Assembly (NCBI GenBank): GCA_964534125.1
Contig: CAZHOJ010000002.1
Coordinates: forward strand, 62,001-126,000
Length of the DNA stretch: 64,000 nucleotides
Reading direction: 5' to 3'
From: 2-02-FULL-55-14 sp964534125
GTDB taxonomy: Bacteria; Bacteroidota; Ignavibacteria; UBA10030
Shown here: in pieces, positions 51,304-59,866 of the stretch
How positions within the stretch are numbered: the stretch's first letter is position 1
How the letters are laid out: each line of letters starts with the position of its first letter
Made by a program: the position numbers and the translations under genes
Notes under the pieces: generated by a model
Seen by the model: only the letters and a program-made list of their open reading frames with translations
The model's database searches: none
What the model was told of the DNA's origin: nothing

Positions 51304-51332
51304 GGCCCAGTGCAGTCGTACTGGGCCTTTTT
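51304..51332 (+). terminator. terminator-like hairpin just before bamA
   Basis: GGCCCAGT (51304-51311) pairs perfectly with ACTGGGCC (51320-51327) over an 8-nt loop and is followed by TTTTT. It lies only 18 nt before the proposed bamA start with no promoter in between, so it may act as an attenuator rather than a full stop. Confidence 0.6.
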
Positions 51333-51349
51333 CTTTTCTTTCGCACCGT

Positions 51350-53377
51350 CTGATCCGCATCGCTGCCCTGCTTCTCTGCGTCGCTGCTGGTGCTGAAGCT
51401 CAGTCCCGGCGGGAGGTCAGTGGGATAGATTTCGATGGGGCAGTGAGCTTCTCCGAGAAGCAACTGCGGGATGTCATCCGGTCGCAGGAAACCCCGTGGG
51501 TGGTCTGGCAATGGCTCTACACCATCAGCGAGAACTTCGGCTCTCCCCCTGCATATGCCGATCCGCTGACGATCGACGGCGATGCAGAATCGCTTCGCCG
51601 GTTCTACGAGAATCAGGGATTCTTTCGGGCGACCGTCCGGCCGGAGGTGATCCCCGACAACGACGCAGCGGTCATCCGGTTCACCATTTCCGAGGGCGTG
51701 AGGGCAGTTGTGGACTCCGTCACGTTGCGGGGGATCGACGGATTGCCGCAGCCGGTGAGGGAGGAACTTCTCCAGGAACCGCTCATTACCGCTGGCGACC
51801 CGTTCGTCTATCCCCTTGTGGAGGACGAGTTCCGTCGGCTCCTGGCTGTCATGACGAACAACGGATTCGTGAACGTCAAAGTGCCGCGCAAAGAGGCGAT
51901 CGGCCATGACAATGCGAGCAGCTTCTGGGTCCTGTTCGAGTTCGACCCCGGATTGCAGCACAAGTTTGGCGATGTGACGATCCTTCACGACACGACATCT
52001 GCCGAAAGGATCGAAGATGGGGTCATCCTGCGTCACCTCGATTTCGGACCCGGGGATACCTACAGTGAAATCCGCAAGCAGGAGTCGGAACGGCAGCTCA
52101 ACAGACTCGGTGTCTTCGATGCGACCCGGGTGGAGATAGCGGGACAGGTCAGCCTGGACAGTCTCGTGTCGGTCCCCATGGAAGTGACCGTGCGGACCCG
52201 TGCATTCCAGGAACTGAGACCGGAGATCGGTTTCAATGATGAGGATAACCAGTTCAATGCTCTCGTCGGACTCGGATACAATCATCGCAACTTCTTCGGG
52301 GGGGCGAGGAACTTCAACACGTCGTTCCGCTATAGTCTTCGGTCGATAGCGAATGCCAGGTTCGACCGCCTCTTCAGTGGAGAAGGATTGCGGGATAGTA
52401 CGCTTGTATCGAAGGCTGAGTTCTCCGTCCAGCTCACGCAGCCGTATTTCTTCAGTAACAAGATCAGCTTGACGAGCTCCATCTCCGCGATTCTCGATAA
52501 ACGGAAGACCGTCTACATCCCGATCCTGCGCGGCAAGGTCGGGACGGTCGCTCAGACGGCGATGTACACGCGTTTCCTCGCGGATTGGAACCTTGAGTGG
52601 ATCGACCCGAAGAGCGTGACCACGAGCCAGGACACTGTGCTCGGGGACCTGTATGAAAAGCAGTTCAACTCTATCCTGACCCTGACGCTCCGTTCGGACC
52701 ACAGGAATGACCTGTTCAATCCCTCAGGCGGATACATTCACACGATCGTCGTCGAAGAGGCCGGACTCATGCCGAAGCTGTACTCCGCTGCGGGGGGAAA
52801 GCCGCTTCCCTACTCACAGTACTACAAGCTCATCCTTCTGGGCCAATGGTACTGGCCGGGCAGCAGCACAGGTAGGGTCGTCTTCGCGGCGAAGTCGCAG
52901 TTCGGATTCGCCCAGCGCTTCGGCGAATCGCCGAATGATGTTCCCATCACGCGAAAGTTCTATTCGGGCGGAAGTGGTAGTGTCCGCGGCTGGAAGGCCC
53001 GGGAGCTGGGGGTCGTGGATCGCCCGGAGTACGGCGGCAATGCGGTGCTCGAAATGAGCGCCGAGACGCGGTTCCGTCCGTTCGAGAGCACAGAGGACGT
53101 CCTCTTTCTGGATCCCTCGAAAATTGCCTTCACCCTGTTCGCAGACGCCGGCAATATCTGGCAGGAGGTCGGCAAGATGCGGCCGGACCAGCTGGCTGCT
53201 GCAGCCGGCATCGGTTTCCGGTACAACACAGTCGCCGGCCCGATCCGTATCGATTTCGGTCTCAAGGTCTACGATCCGCTCGCTGCCGAAGACCGGCGAT
53301 GGATATCATCCAAGAAATTCTTCTCCGAAACGCTGGCCGGCGGCGTGATCCATCTGGGGATAGGACATGCGTTCTAG
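51350..53377 (+). CDS. BamA/TamA-like Omp85 outer-membrane protein (probable CTG start)
   Basis: An Omp85 family member that inserts beta-barrel proteins. CTG 51350 gives a clean signal peptide (IRIAALLLCVAAGAEA, cleaved before QS). Several POTRA-like repeats follow (VSGIDFDGAVSFSEKQLRDVI; RFYENQGFFRATVRPEV; VDSVTLRGIDGLPQPVREELL), then the barrel with the lid-lock motif GGSGSVRGWKARELG and a C-terminal Phe strand (HLGIGHAF). Between the DUF2795 stop (51255) and this signal peptide there is no in-frame ATG, GTG or TTG, so CTG is the only sensible start. It is followed by holB after 12 nt. Confidence 0.9.
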   Translation: MIRIAALLLCVAAGAEAQSRREVSGIDFDGAVSFSEKQLRDVIRSQETPWVVWQWLYTISENFGSPPAYADPLTIDGDAESLRRFYENQGFFRATVRPEVIPDNDAAVIRFTISEGVRAVVDSVTLRGIDGLPQPVREELLQEPLITAGDPFVYPLVEDEFRRLLAVMTNNGFVNVKVPRKEAIGHDNASSFWVLFEFDPGLQHKFGDVTILHDTTSAERIEDGVILRHLDFGPGDTYSEIRKQESERQLNRLGVFDATRVEIAGQVSLDSLVSVPMEVTVRTRAFQELRPEIGFNDEDNQFNALVGLGYNHRNFFGGARNFNTSFRYSLRSIANARFDRLFSGEGLRDSTLVSKAEFSVQLTQPYFFSNKISLTSSISAILDKRKTVYIPILRGKVGTVAQTAMYTRFLADWNLEWIDPKSVTTSQDTVLGDLYEKQFNSILTLTLRSDHRNDLFNPSGGYIHTIVVEEAGLMPKLYSAAGGKPLPYSQYYKLILLGQWYWPGSSTGRVVFAAKSQFGFAQRFGESPNDVPITRKFYSGGSGSVRGWKARELGVVDRPEYGGNAVLEMSAETRFRPFESTEDVLFLDPSKIAFTLFADAGNIWQEVGKMRPDQLAAAAGIGFRYNTVAGPIRIDFGLKVYDPLAAEDRRWISSKKFFSETLAGGVIHLGIGHAF

Positions 53378-53389
53378 GAGCCACTGAAG

Positions 53390-54514
53390 ATGGCCTGGTC
53401 GGATGTCATAGGACAGGAGCGGGCGAAGGATATTCTCAGGCGCTCCATCGCGAACAAGCGTGTGGCGCATGCGTACCTGTTCCACGGGAGAGCGGGAGTG
53501 GGGAAGGACGCGCTCGCACTCGAGTTCGCTCGTACCCTCCAGTGCATGGCGGGCGGGGATGAAGCCTGCGGTGAGTGCAAGAGCTGCCGTCTCGCAGCGG
53601 AGCTCAAGCATCCGGACGTGCGCATCATCGTCCGGTTGCCCTCCGCACGGAATGAACAGGCCGGTGACGATCCCTTCGCCAACCTGGGGGACGAGGTGAT
53701 AGCAGCATTCAAGGACGAGATGGCTGCGAAGGCACGCGATCCGTATTATCCCATCAGCCTGCCGAAGGCGCAGGTCATTCGCATCAACAGCATCCGCCAC
53801 ATCAGGCGGGAAGCCGCCAGGTCGCCTGTTGAGGGCCGGTACAAGATCTTTCTCATCCTCCAGGCTGAGGATATGAATCAGGAGTCCTCGAACGCGCTGC
53901 TCAAGACGCTCGAGGAGCCCCTCCCGAATGCGCTGCTGCTACTGACGAGCACGTACCCACAGCAACTCCTTCCAACGATCGTGTCGCGGTGCCAGCAGGT
54001 GGAGTGCTCGCGGCTCGGCGATGATGAGATCGCCCTCGCCCTTCAGAGGAGGGAGGGATGTTCAGAGGACGAGGCGGTGACAGCGGCCCGTGCGTCTGAC
54101 GGGAGCTATGGGATCGCGCGGACACTGCTTCAGGGTGACGTGGAAGAGGAACGGGCAACCGCCGTGGAATTTCTCAGGTTCGCGGTGGGCCAATCGTTCG
54201 TGAAACTTTCGGAAGTGGTCGAGACCATCGTCCGTGAGAAGGACAGGCAAGGCATCGAAGCATGGCTGAAGCTCCTCCAGGCTTGGATACGGGAGACCTA
54301 TCTCGTTCAGCAGGGCTCTGTGCGTCAAGGCATCATCGAGGATGATGCGCGCACACGACTCCTCCAGCGATTTCCTCGCGCCGCACTCGACCTCTCCATC
54401 GACTGCGTTGAGCGTGCAATTGCCGATACCCGCAGAAATGTGTACCTTCCTGTCATCCTGAACTCTCTTGCGCACGAGCTCCGACAGCACATCGCATCCC
54501 CCCGGCAGGCATGA
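53390..54514 (+). CDS. holB: DNA polymerase III delta' subunit
   Basis: A clamp-loader AAA+ subunit: IGQERAKDILRRSIANKRVAHAYLFHGRAGVGKDALALEFARTL (Walker A), the zinc motif CMAGGDEACGECKSC, the Walker B region KIFLILQAEDMNQESSNALLKTLEEP and the sensor TSTYPQQLLPTIVSRCQ. SRC is present as usual. The 374-residue length is normal. The stop overlaps metG (ATGA). Confidence 0.9.
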   Translation: MAWSDVIGQERAKDILRRSIANKRVAHAYLFHGRAGVGKDALALEFARTLQCMAGGDEACGECKSCRLAAELKHPDVRIIVRLPSARNEQAGDDPFANLGDEVIAAFKDEMAAKARDPYYPISLPKAQVIRINSIRHIRREAARSPVEGRYKIFLILQAEDMNQESSNALLKTLEEPLPNALLLLTSTYPQQLLPTIVSRCQQVECSRLGDDEIALALQRREGCSEDEAVTAARASDGSYGIARTLLQGDVEEERATAVEFLRFAVGQSFVKLSEVVETIVREKDRQGIEAWLKLLQAWIRETYLVQQGSVRQGIIEDDARTRLLQRFPRAALDLSIDCVERAIADTRRNVYLPVILNSLAHELRQHIASPRQA

Positions 54515-56568
54515 CCCGCACCGCTGATACCATACTCATCACGGCAGCATTGCCGTACGCCAACGGCTACATCCATTTGGGGCACCTGGCGGGTGCATAC
54601 CTCCCTGCGGATATGTATGCGAGATACCAGCGGTCAGCCGGCAGGGCCGTTCTCTTCCTCTGCGGGTCGGATGAACACGGCGTGGCCATCACGGTCAGCG
54701 CCGAGCAGGAAAAGACCACTCCTCAAGCCATTATCGACCGCTATCATCCTGACAATCAGGCGTCCTTCAGCGCGTTCGGCATGAGCTTCGACCACTATTC
54801 GAGGACCTCGATACCGCTGCATCATGAAACGGCCCGGGAATTCTTTGTGTCATTCCACCGGAACGGTACCCTGCGGGAACGGGAGGAACAGCAACTGTTC
54901 TGCGCGACCGACAAGATGTTCCTGGCGGACAGATACGTGGAGGGCACCTGCCCCGTGTGCGGGCACGCTGAGGCGAGGGGCGATCAGTGCGAGCAATGCG
55001 GCAGCTGGCTGAACCAGACGGAGCTGAAGGACCCCGTGTGCAGGTTATGCGGTTCAAAGCCGGTCATCCGAAGCACCACCCACTGGTATTTTCCCCTGAA
55101 CGCTTTCCAGCAGCGACTCGAAGCCTACATCGCGGAACGTGATGCGCGCGATGGCTGGAGGGAGACGGTCAAGCGGTATTGCCAGAGCTGGTTCACCGGC
55201 GGACTGCAGGAGAGAGCGGTGACGAGGGACCTGTCGTGGGGCGTACGTGTGCCGGTCAAAGGCTACGAGAACAAGGTCATCTATGTCTGGTTCGATGCTG
55301 TCCTGGGATACATCACAGCCGGGAAGGAATGGGCGGCAGCTGCGGGAGATCCTGATGCATGGAAATCCTATTGGCAGAACGAGGATACAAAGTATGTGGC
55401 ATTCATCGGGAAGGACAATGTCGTCTTCCACTGTATCGTCTTTCCGGCGATGCTGATGGCCTGGAATGACCATGAAAAAGAACGCTACGTCCTGCCGGAA
55501 AATGTCCCCGCGAACGAGTTCCTGAATCTCGAAGGCGAGAAGTTCTCAAAGAGCAGGGGGTGGGGGATCGACCTGCGGGATTTCCTTCGTTTCTTCCCCG
55601 CCGATTATCTGCGCTACGCGCTCGCTGTGAATCTCCCGGAGACCAAGGATTCGGATTTTTCCCTCGCCGACTTCATGGCACGTATCAACAATGAACTGGC
55701 GGACAGTGTGGGCAACTTCGTCAACAGGACGACCACGTTCGTGCAGCGGAACTTTGAAGGGCGGGTGCCGGAGGCGGGGGATGGCGACGACCGGGACAAG
55801 GTCTTTGTACGTCTGCTGGAGGATGCACCTGGTCGCATCGGTTCGCTGTATGAATCGTACAGGTTCCGGGATGCTGTGAACGAAACGATAGCGGTAGCAC
55901 GTGCGGCGAACAAGTATTTCAACGATGGCGCGCCATGGAAACGTATCGCGTCAGATCGGCCGGCTGCTGCGACCACACTGCGAAACTGCCTGCGGGCAGT
56001 CCATACGCTTTCGGTCCTGCTGCATCCGGTAGTGCCGGGTATCGCCGGCAGGATGAGGATGGGACTCGGTTTCCCTGCCACGGAGAAGCCTGCGCCCTGG
56101 AGCGGTGGGGGAGACGATCCGTTCGGAACGGACCATCGCATCGGTACGCCGGAGGTCCTGGTACCAAAGATCGAACAGAAGGATATAGACGCTATGACTG
56201 ACGCACGTGCGGGAACGGACGGCACACAGACATCCATGGAAAACGTCATCACCATCGATGACGTGACGAAGGTCGACCTCCGCGTGGCGACAGTACTTGA
56301 GGCTGAAGCAGTGCCGAAATCGAAGAAGCTCATTCGTCTCTCGATCGACCTCGGAACGGACAAAAGGCAGATCGTCGCCGGGATCGCACAGCATTATGCT
56401 CCGGAGTCCCTGCCCGGAAAACGTATCATCGTTGTCGCCAACCTCAAACCGGCAAAGCTGATGGGGTACGAGTCCCAGGGGATGTTGCTCGCCGCCCACG
56501 GGGAGGACGGTACCTTGACGCTCGTCACAACGGAGGGCGTCGTCCCGGCGGGATCGAAGATCAGGTGA
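54511..56568 (+). CDS. metG: methionyl-tRNA synthetase with C-terminal tRNA-binding domain
   Basis: A class I synthetase: ALPYANGYIHLGHLAGAYLPAD (HIGH variant HLGH), a zinc knuckle with CPVCGHAEARGDQCEQCG and CRLCGSKP, WFDAVLGYITAGK, and KFSKSRGWG for KMSKS. After the anticodon-binding helices comes a Trbp111-like OB domain from about residue 580 (VTKVDLRVATVLEAEAVPKSKKL). The 685-residue length is standard for the two-part form. It ends just before the promoter of the next gene. Confidence 0.96.
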   Translation: MTRTADTILITAALPYANGYIHLGHLAGAYLPADMYARYQRSAGRAVLFLCGSDEHGVAITVSAEQEKTTPQAIIDRYHPDNQASFSAFGMSFDHYSRTSIPLHHETAREFFVSFHRNGTLREREEQQLFCATDKMFLADRYVEGTCPVCGHAEARGDQCEQCGSWLNQTELKDPVCRLCGSKPVIRSTTHWYFPLNAFQQRLEAYIAERDARDGWRETVKRYCQSWFTGGLQERAVTRDLSWGVRVPVKGYENKVIYVWFDAVLGYITAGKEWAAAAGDPDAWKSYWQNEDTKYVAFIGKDNVVFHCIVFPAMLMAWNDHEKERYVLPENVPANEFLNLEGEKFSKSRGWGIDLRDFLRFFPADYLRYALAVNLPETKDSDFSLADFMARINNELADSVGNFVNRTTTFVQRNFEGRVPEAGDGDDRDKVFVRLLEDAPGRIGSLYESYRFRDAVNETIAVARAANKYFNDGAPWKRIASDRPAAATTLRNCLRAVHTLSVLLHPVVPGIAGRMRMGLGFPATEKPAPWSGGGDDPFGTDHRIGTPEVLVPKIEQKDIDAMTDARAGTDGTQTSMENVITIDDVTKVDLRVATVLEAEAVPKSKKLIRLSIDLGTDKRQIVAGIAQHYAPESLPGKRIIVVANLKPAKLMGYESQGMLLAAHGEDGTLTLVTTEGVVPAGSKIR

Positions 56569-56577
56569 TGCCAGTCT

Positions 56578-56608
56578 TTGCATAGCAGTCCGGGAGTATG
56601 TATATTTT
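56578..56608 (+). promoter_or_regulatory. promoter for TIR-like gene
   Basis: TTG (56578-56580), 20 nt, then TATATTTT (56601-56608). Two bases further there is a perfect TATTTTTG (56603-56610). Predicted start near 56616. Confidence 0.55.
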
Positions 56609-56682
56609 TGAAGCCGCTTCCTCCCTGCCCGCTCGATGCCGCATCACCGGCACGCGACCAGGATGACAGTGTAACATACCAG

Positions 56683-57552
56683 ATGTCAGAATCGATCATA
56701 CGGCAACTTGAAGATCTCGTCACGCGCGGGGCAGACCTCGTGCCTCTCGGGGGCTTCGATTTCTCGGGGTACAACGCCCGGTTGCAGGAGAAATATGCCG
56801 AGTGGCGGAAATCCTGCCTCGAAGCTCTCGAAGCTGCGGGTCCGATAGCCTTCCCGTATAAAACAAAGATCCTCGGCGACCAGAATGGCGGGTATTTCTA
56901 CCAGTCCTCTGCACAGCTCATCCATAATTGTACGCGGGAACTGTATGAGAAGCTCAAGAGCTCGCCCGACCTCGCGTCGGCGCCTGCACAGGCAGACCAG
57001 GACCAGGTCGCTGCACCATCCGGTGCTCCCGCCACGGCGACGAGAGTCGTCGGTGCGCGTGTCCTGAAACCGCCTCCGAAAAGGTCCGCTCCTGACGCAG
57101 CACCCGCTCCATCACCCTCGCAGCAGCCGGCAGCTTCCACCCCCGCGACAGGCTCATCGGCTGTCGGCAACAAAGTGTACGTCATTGCGGAGGAGAACGA
57201 TCCGCTCAGGGCTCAGTTGAGCACGTTCCTCGCCGAGATTGGCCTCGAGGAGATCGATGTAAGCCGGACGCATGGCCAGATGCTCGATCTCGATGCCTTC
57301 CAGCTCCAGAATGATGTCGGCTATGCATTCTTCATCTTCAACAGCGAGGACCTGTCCTACGCTATGTTCGAGCTTGGACATTTCGTGGGGAAGTTGGGAA
57401 AGGGGAAGGTGTCGGTGCTTCACATGAGCGACGTCAATTTCCCGAAGAACGTTCCGGGTGTTCTTGCGAAACCCATTGTCGTCAAGCTTGAGGAATCGAG
57501 CCTCGCGATCATGAAGGAGCTCAAAGCGGCGGGGTACAAGATCAGCTTCTGA
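56683..57552 (+). CDS. protein with unknown N-terminal domain and C-terminal TIR-like (PF10137-type) domain
   Basis: 289 residues, cytoplasmic. Residues 1-95 form an unknown alpha/beta domain (IIRQLEDLVTRGADLVPLGGF, YFYQSSAQLIHNCTRELYEKLK). Residues about 96-162 are an Ala/Pro/Ser-rich linker. The final 125 residues resemble the TIR-like nucleotide-binding domain found in bacterial defence effectors (CAP12-type): KVYVIAEENDPLRAQLSTFLAEIGLEEI, a short variable loop, GYAFFIFNSEDLS, YAMFELGHFVGKLGKGKVSVLH and ELKAAGYKI. Such domains bind or cleave NAD in known cases, but the catalytic Glu is only inferred (MFELG). The gene has its own promoter and bidirectional terminator, so it is a single unit. 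Confidence 0.75.
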   Translation: MSESIIRQLEDLVTRGADLVPLGGFDFSGYNARLQEKYAEWRKSCLEALEAAGPIAFPYKTKILGDQNGGYFYQSSAQLIHNCTRELYEKLKSSPDLASAPAQADQDQVAAPSGAPATATRVVGARVLKPPPKRSAPDAAPAPSPSQQPAASTPATGSSAVGNKVYVIAEENDPLRAQLSTFLAEIGLEEIDVSRTHGQMLDLDAFQLQNDVGYAFFIFNSEDLSYAMFELGHFVGKLGKGKVSVLHMSDVNFPKNVPGVLAKPIVVKLEESSLAIMKELKAAGYKISF

Positions 57553-57581
57553 AAGGCCGCAGGACGGTTCGTTCGTCGAAG

Positions 57582-57622
57582 AAACACAAAGGGCGCCCGA
57601 GAACGGAGCGCCCTTTGTGTTT
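57582..57622. terminator. bidirectional intrinsic terminator between convergent genes
   Basis: A 15-nt perfect stem (57582-57596 with 57608-57622) has an 11-nt loop and is A-rich on its left and T-rich on its right. It can end both the TIR-like gene (+) and the amidohydrolase-menG operon (-). Confidence 0.9.
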
Positions 57623-57638
57623 TCAACCTGGCCGGCCG

Positions 57639-58568
57639 TCAGGGATTGGCGTTGTCCACCAGAGCGGCCATGTTCTCGTAGAAGATCTTTTTGATGCTCG
57701 GGATGGGCATACGCATTTCCTGGACAAGTTTCAGTTGATTATCCACGATATCGTATCTGTATCCGCGAGGGAGCATACCGCTGTCGGAGCCAAAGAGGAT
57801 GCGGTCCGGCGTGAAGACCTCAACGGCCCTCTGGAAGACCCGGCGCAGGTCAGGTTTCGAAGGATGCTCGTTGATCCAGCTGTTCGACCCGGCGGTATCG
57901 ACATGGACGTTCTTGCAGGCCGCCCCTACCTCCAGCAGTTCCTCCCACCGACCGGCGCCGAAGTTCGGAACGATGAACTGGATACCCGAGAATTTCTTTG
58001 CGACCGGTATAAGGTCCTTTGGATTCCCGAACGCGTCATTCGTGACCGTCGGTACACCCGCGAAATCTCGGGAACGCATGATGAGCTTTCCGAAGTGCAC
58101 AAAAACAAGGCCCTTCACTTCCTGTACCAGATTATACAGTGGGTACAACCATTCGTCGTTGACCGGTATCTGGTAGAAACTGGGATAGAGGAGGATCCCC
58201 TTCAGTTTGTCCTGCCTCAGTCTCTTCTCTGCGTTCTCCATCAGGAGGTTCGAGTTCGGATCGACGAGGAACATCCCAGAGAACCTTGTCGGATGCGCCT
58301 GGACCGCCTTGACGACGGAGTCCTCATCGCCGGGCATGCTTGCGAACAGCATGAGCCGCTCGAGCTTCCATTTGTCGATGATATCGATCCAACGCTTCGC
58401 CAGCTGAACAGGATCGTCCCCGGGGATCTCTATGTGTCCCTTGGCGGCGATATTGCGCAGTTCGGTATTGATGTCCGCTCTGTTCGGCTTCTGCTTGACC
58501 AGGTACTTGAAGTACGTGTTCGAATAGAAGTGAACATGTGCATCGAATATCTTGAAGAGGCCAATCAT
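57639..58568 (-). CDS. amidohydrolase family metalloprotein
   Basis: 309 residues of the amidohydrolase_2 group: IFDAHVHFYSNTYF (HxH metal site), MLFASMPGDEDSVVKAVQAHPTRFSGMFLVDPNSN, LVFVHFGK, FGSDSGMLPRGY near the end. Relatives are decarboxylases or hydrolases of aromatic and other small acids; the substrate here is unknown. Its ATG overlaps the menG stop by 1 nt, so both are translated from one transcript. Confidence 0.85.
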   Translation of the reverse strand: MIGLFKIFDAHVHFYSNTYFKYLVKQKPNRADINTELRNIAAKGHIEIPGDDPVQLAKRWIDIIDKWKLERLMLFASMPGDEDSVVKAVQAHPTRFSGMFLVDPNSNLLMENAEKRLRQDKLKGILLYPSFYQIPVNDEWLYPLYNLVQEVKGLVFVHFGKLIMRSRDFAGVPTVTNDAFGNPKDLIPVAKKFSGIQFIVPNFGAGRWEELLEVGAACKNVHVDTAGSNSWINEHPSKPDLRRVFQRAVEVFTPDRILFGSDSGMLPRGYRYDIVDNQLKLVQEMRMPIPSIKKIFYENMAALVDNANP

Positions 58569-59269
58569 CAGTTCTCAGGTGTATCGGGTGGTACGCTTGC
58601 CTCGTGCAGTGTCACGATGCCTGCGGTGAGATGTGTCCATCGTATGTTCGTGAATCCTGCTCCGGTCAGTTCAGCACAGAAGGCTTCTGCTCCGGGGAAC
58701 TCCATCACTGTGCCCGGTAGATATGCATAGGCATCTTTGTGTCCCGAAACCAGACCTCCCACGCGGGGGAGCAGCCGCTGGAAGTACGGCATGTAAACGC
58801 GCCGGAACATGCCTTCCGGCCTGGAGAAGTCGAGTATGCGCACACCTCCGCCGGGACGCAACACCCTGCGGATCTCACTGAGCCCTCTTGCGCGGTCGGA
58901 AAAATTCCGAACGCCGAAAGCTACGAGCACGAGGTCGAACGATCCGTCCCTGAAGGGGAGTGCTTCTGCAGCCCCTTCGATCAGCGCATACGGATATCCG
59001 CCGAGCTTTCCACGGACCCGGGTAAGCATCGCGCGGGAGAGGTCCACTCCAACTAGCCGCTCCGGAGTGAGGTCCATCGCCGCACGCATGACATCGCCGG
59101 TTCCGGTGGCGACATCCAGGATGCGCGCACGCGTGAACTGGCGGCACGAAGATATGATCCTGGATCTCCAGCGTTGGTCGATTCCCAGGCTCAGGACCCG
59201 GTTCAGCAGGTCATACCTGTGAGCTATCCTCTCGAACAGATTTCGGACTTCTCCGTGCGAATAGCCCAT
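58568..59269 (-). CDS. ubiE/menG: demethylmenaquinone/ubiquinone C-methyltransferase
   Basis: A SAM-dependent enzyme that makes menaquinone from demethylmenaquinone (Bacteroidota use menaquinone). The fold motifs are VRNLFERIAHRYDLLNRVLSLGIDQRWR, LDVATGTGDV (SAM loop), LVGVDLSRAML, FDLVLVAFGVRNFSDR and LRPGGGVRILDFSRP. ATG 59269 (MGYSHGEVRN) is chosen because an in-frame ATG at 59320 would lie before the predicted promoter start. The 233-residue length is normal. Confidence 0.92.
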   Translation of the reverse strand: MGYSHGEVRNLFERIAHRYDLLNRVLSLGIDQRWRSRIISSCRQFTRARILDVATGTGDVMRAAMDLTPERLVGVDLSRAMLTRVRGKLGGYPYALIEGAAEALPFRDGSFDLVLVAFGVRNFSDRARGLSEIRRVLRPGGGVRILDFSRPEGMFRRVYMPYFQRLLPRVGGLVSGHKDAYAYLPGTVMEFPGAEAFCAELTGAGFTNIRWTHLTAGIVTLHEASVPPDTPEN

Positions 59270-59289
59270 TGTGTGCAAAAAAAGAAAGG

Positions 59290-59320
59290 AAAATATACAC
59301 ATCAGGAAGAGGAATTCCAA
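59290..59320 (-). promoter_or_regulatory. promoter for menG-amidohydrolase operon
   Basis: On the minus strand TTG (59320-59318), 20 nt, then TATATTTT (59297-59290). Predicted start near 59283, about 14 nt before ATG 59269. It is back to back with the lipoprotein promoter. Confidence 0.55.
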
Positions 59321-59331
59321 TCAGCCCCGGA

Positions 59332-59362
59332 TTGATTCTCCTCAGGGGGTATCGTAGATTCG
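59332..59362 (+). promoter_or_regulatory. promoter for lipoprotein-TonB receptor operon
   Basis: TTG (59332-59334), 20 nt, then TAGATTCG (59355-59362; 7/8 to TAnnTTTG). The ATG at 59369 lies where the transcript should start, so the mRNA may be leaderless. Confidence 0.6.
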
Positions 59363-59368
59363 TGACGT

Positions 59369-59866
59369 ATGCGCCCAGTCCTCGCCTGTTTCGTCGTCCT
59401 TCTTTCCCATGGTTGCGATTCTGGACTTGAACCCCCGCCCCCGGAGCCGGGAATCGGTGGAGAGATCCAGTTCGTGTCATCATCGTGGCCACCGGCGGAT
59501 AGCCTGGCCGGTCTCTGGCTGTTCGCCTCGCGTGAATACCCGCTGGACTCTGCCCGGGTCGTTGCGGGTGTTCTCGTCGAACCCCGTTTCATCTACCTGT
59601 ATCCGTCGATCTCTGAGTCGCTTCCGCTCTATGTGGACCGTGTAGAGTTCGAATTCCCGCTTGAGCCGGGAACGTACAAATATGTAGGGGTCATTCAACA
59701 GCTTCGTCCTCAGCTTCTTGTCTCGAACTTCAGGGTCGTCTCGATGCTGAGCGTCCCTGGTGTCGATAGTCTGCCGCGCTCCGTGGTCATCGGTCCTGAG
59801 ACCTTCATCGGTGGATTCCGTTTGACCGTGGATTTCATGAATCCGCCTGCACAGCCCTTCCTATGA
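59369..59866 (+). CDS. hypothetical lipoprotein preceding a TonB receptor
   Basis: 165 residues with a short lipoprotein signal (RPVLACFVVLLSHGC, Cys at residue 16). A Pro/Glu-rich stretch (EPPPPEPGIGGE) is followed by a beta-rich domain (LAGLWLFASREYPLDSARVVAG, YVDRVEFEFPLEPGTYKYVGVIQQL). The DUF4397- or Ig-like appearance is suggestive only; no family is recognised. It overlaps the TonB receptor by 4 nt (ATGA), so the pair is translationally coupled. A possible role is a surface binding protein for the receptor. Confidence 0.75.
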   Translation: MRPVLACFVVLLSHGCDSGLEPPPPEPGIGGEIQFVSSSWPPADSLAGLWLFASREYPLDSARVVAGVLVEPRFIYLYPSISESLPLYVDRVEFEFPLEPGTYKYVGVIQQLRPQLLVSNFRVVSMLSVPGVDSLPRSVVIGPETFIGGFRLTVDFMNPPAQPFL

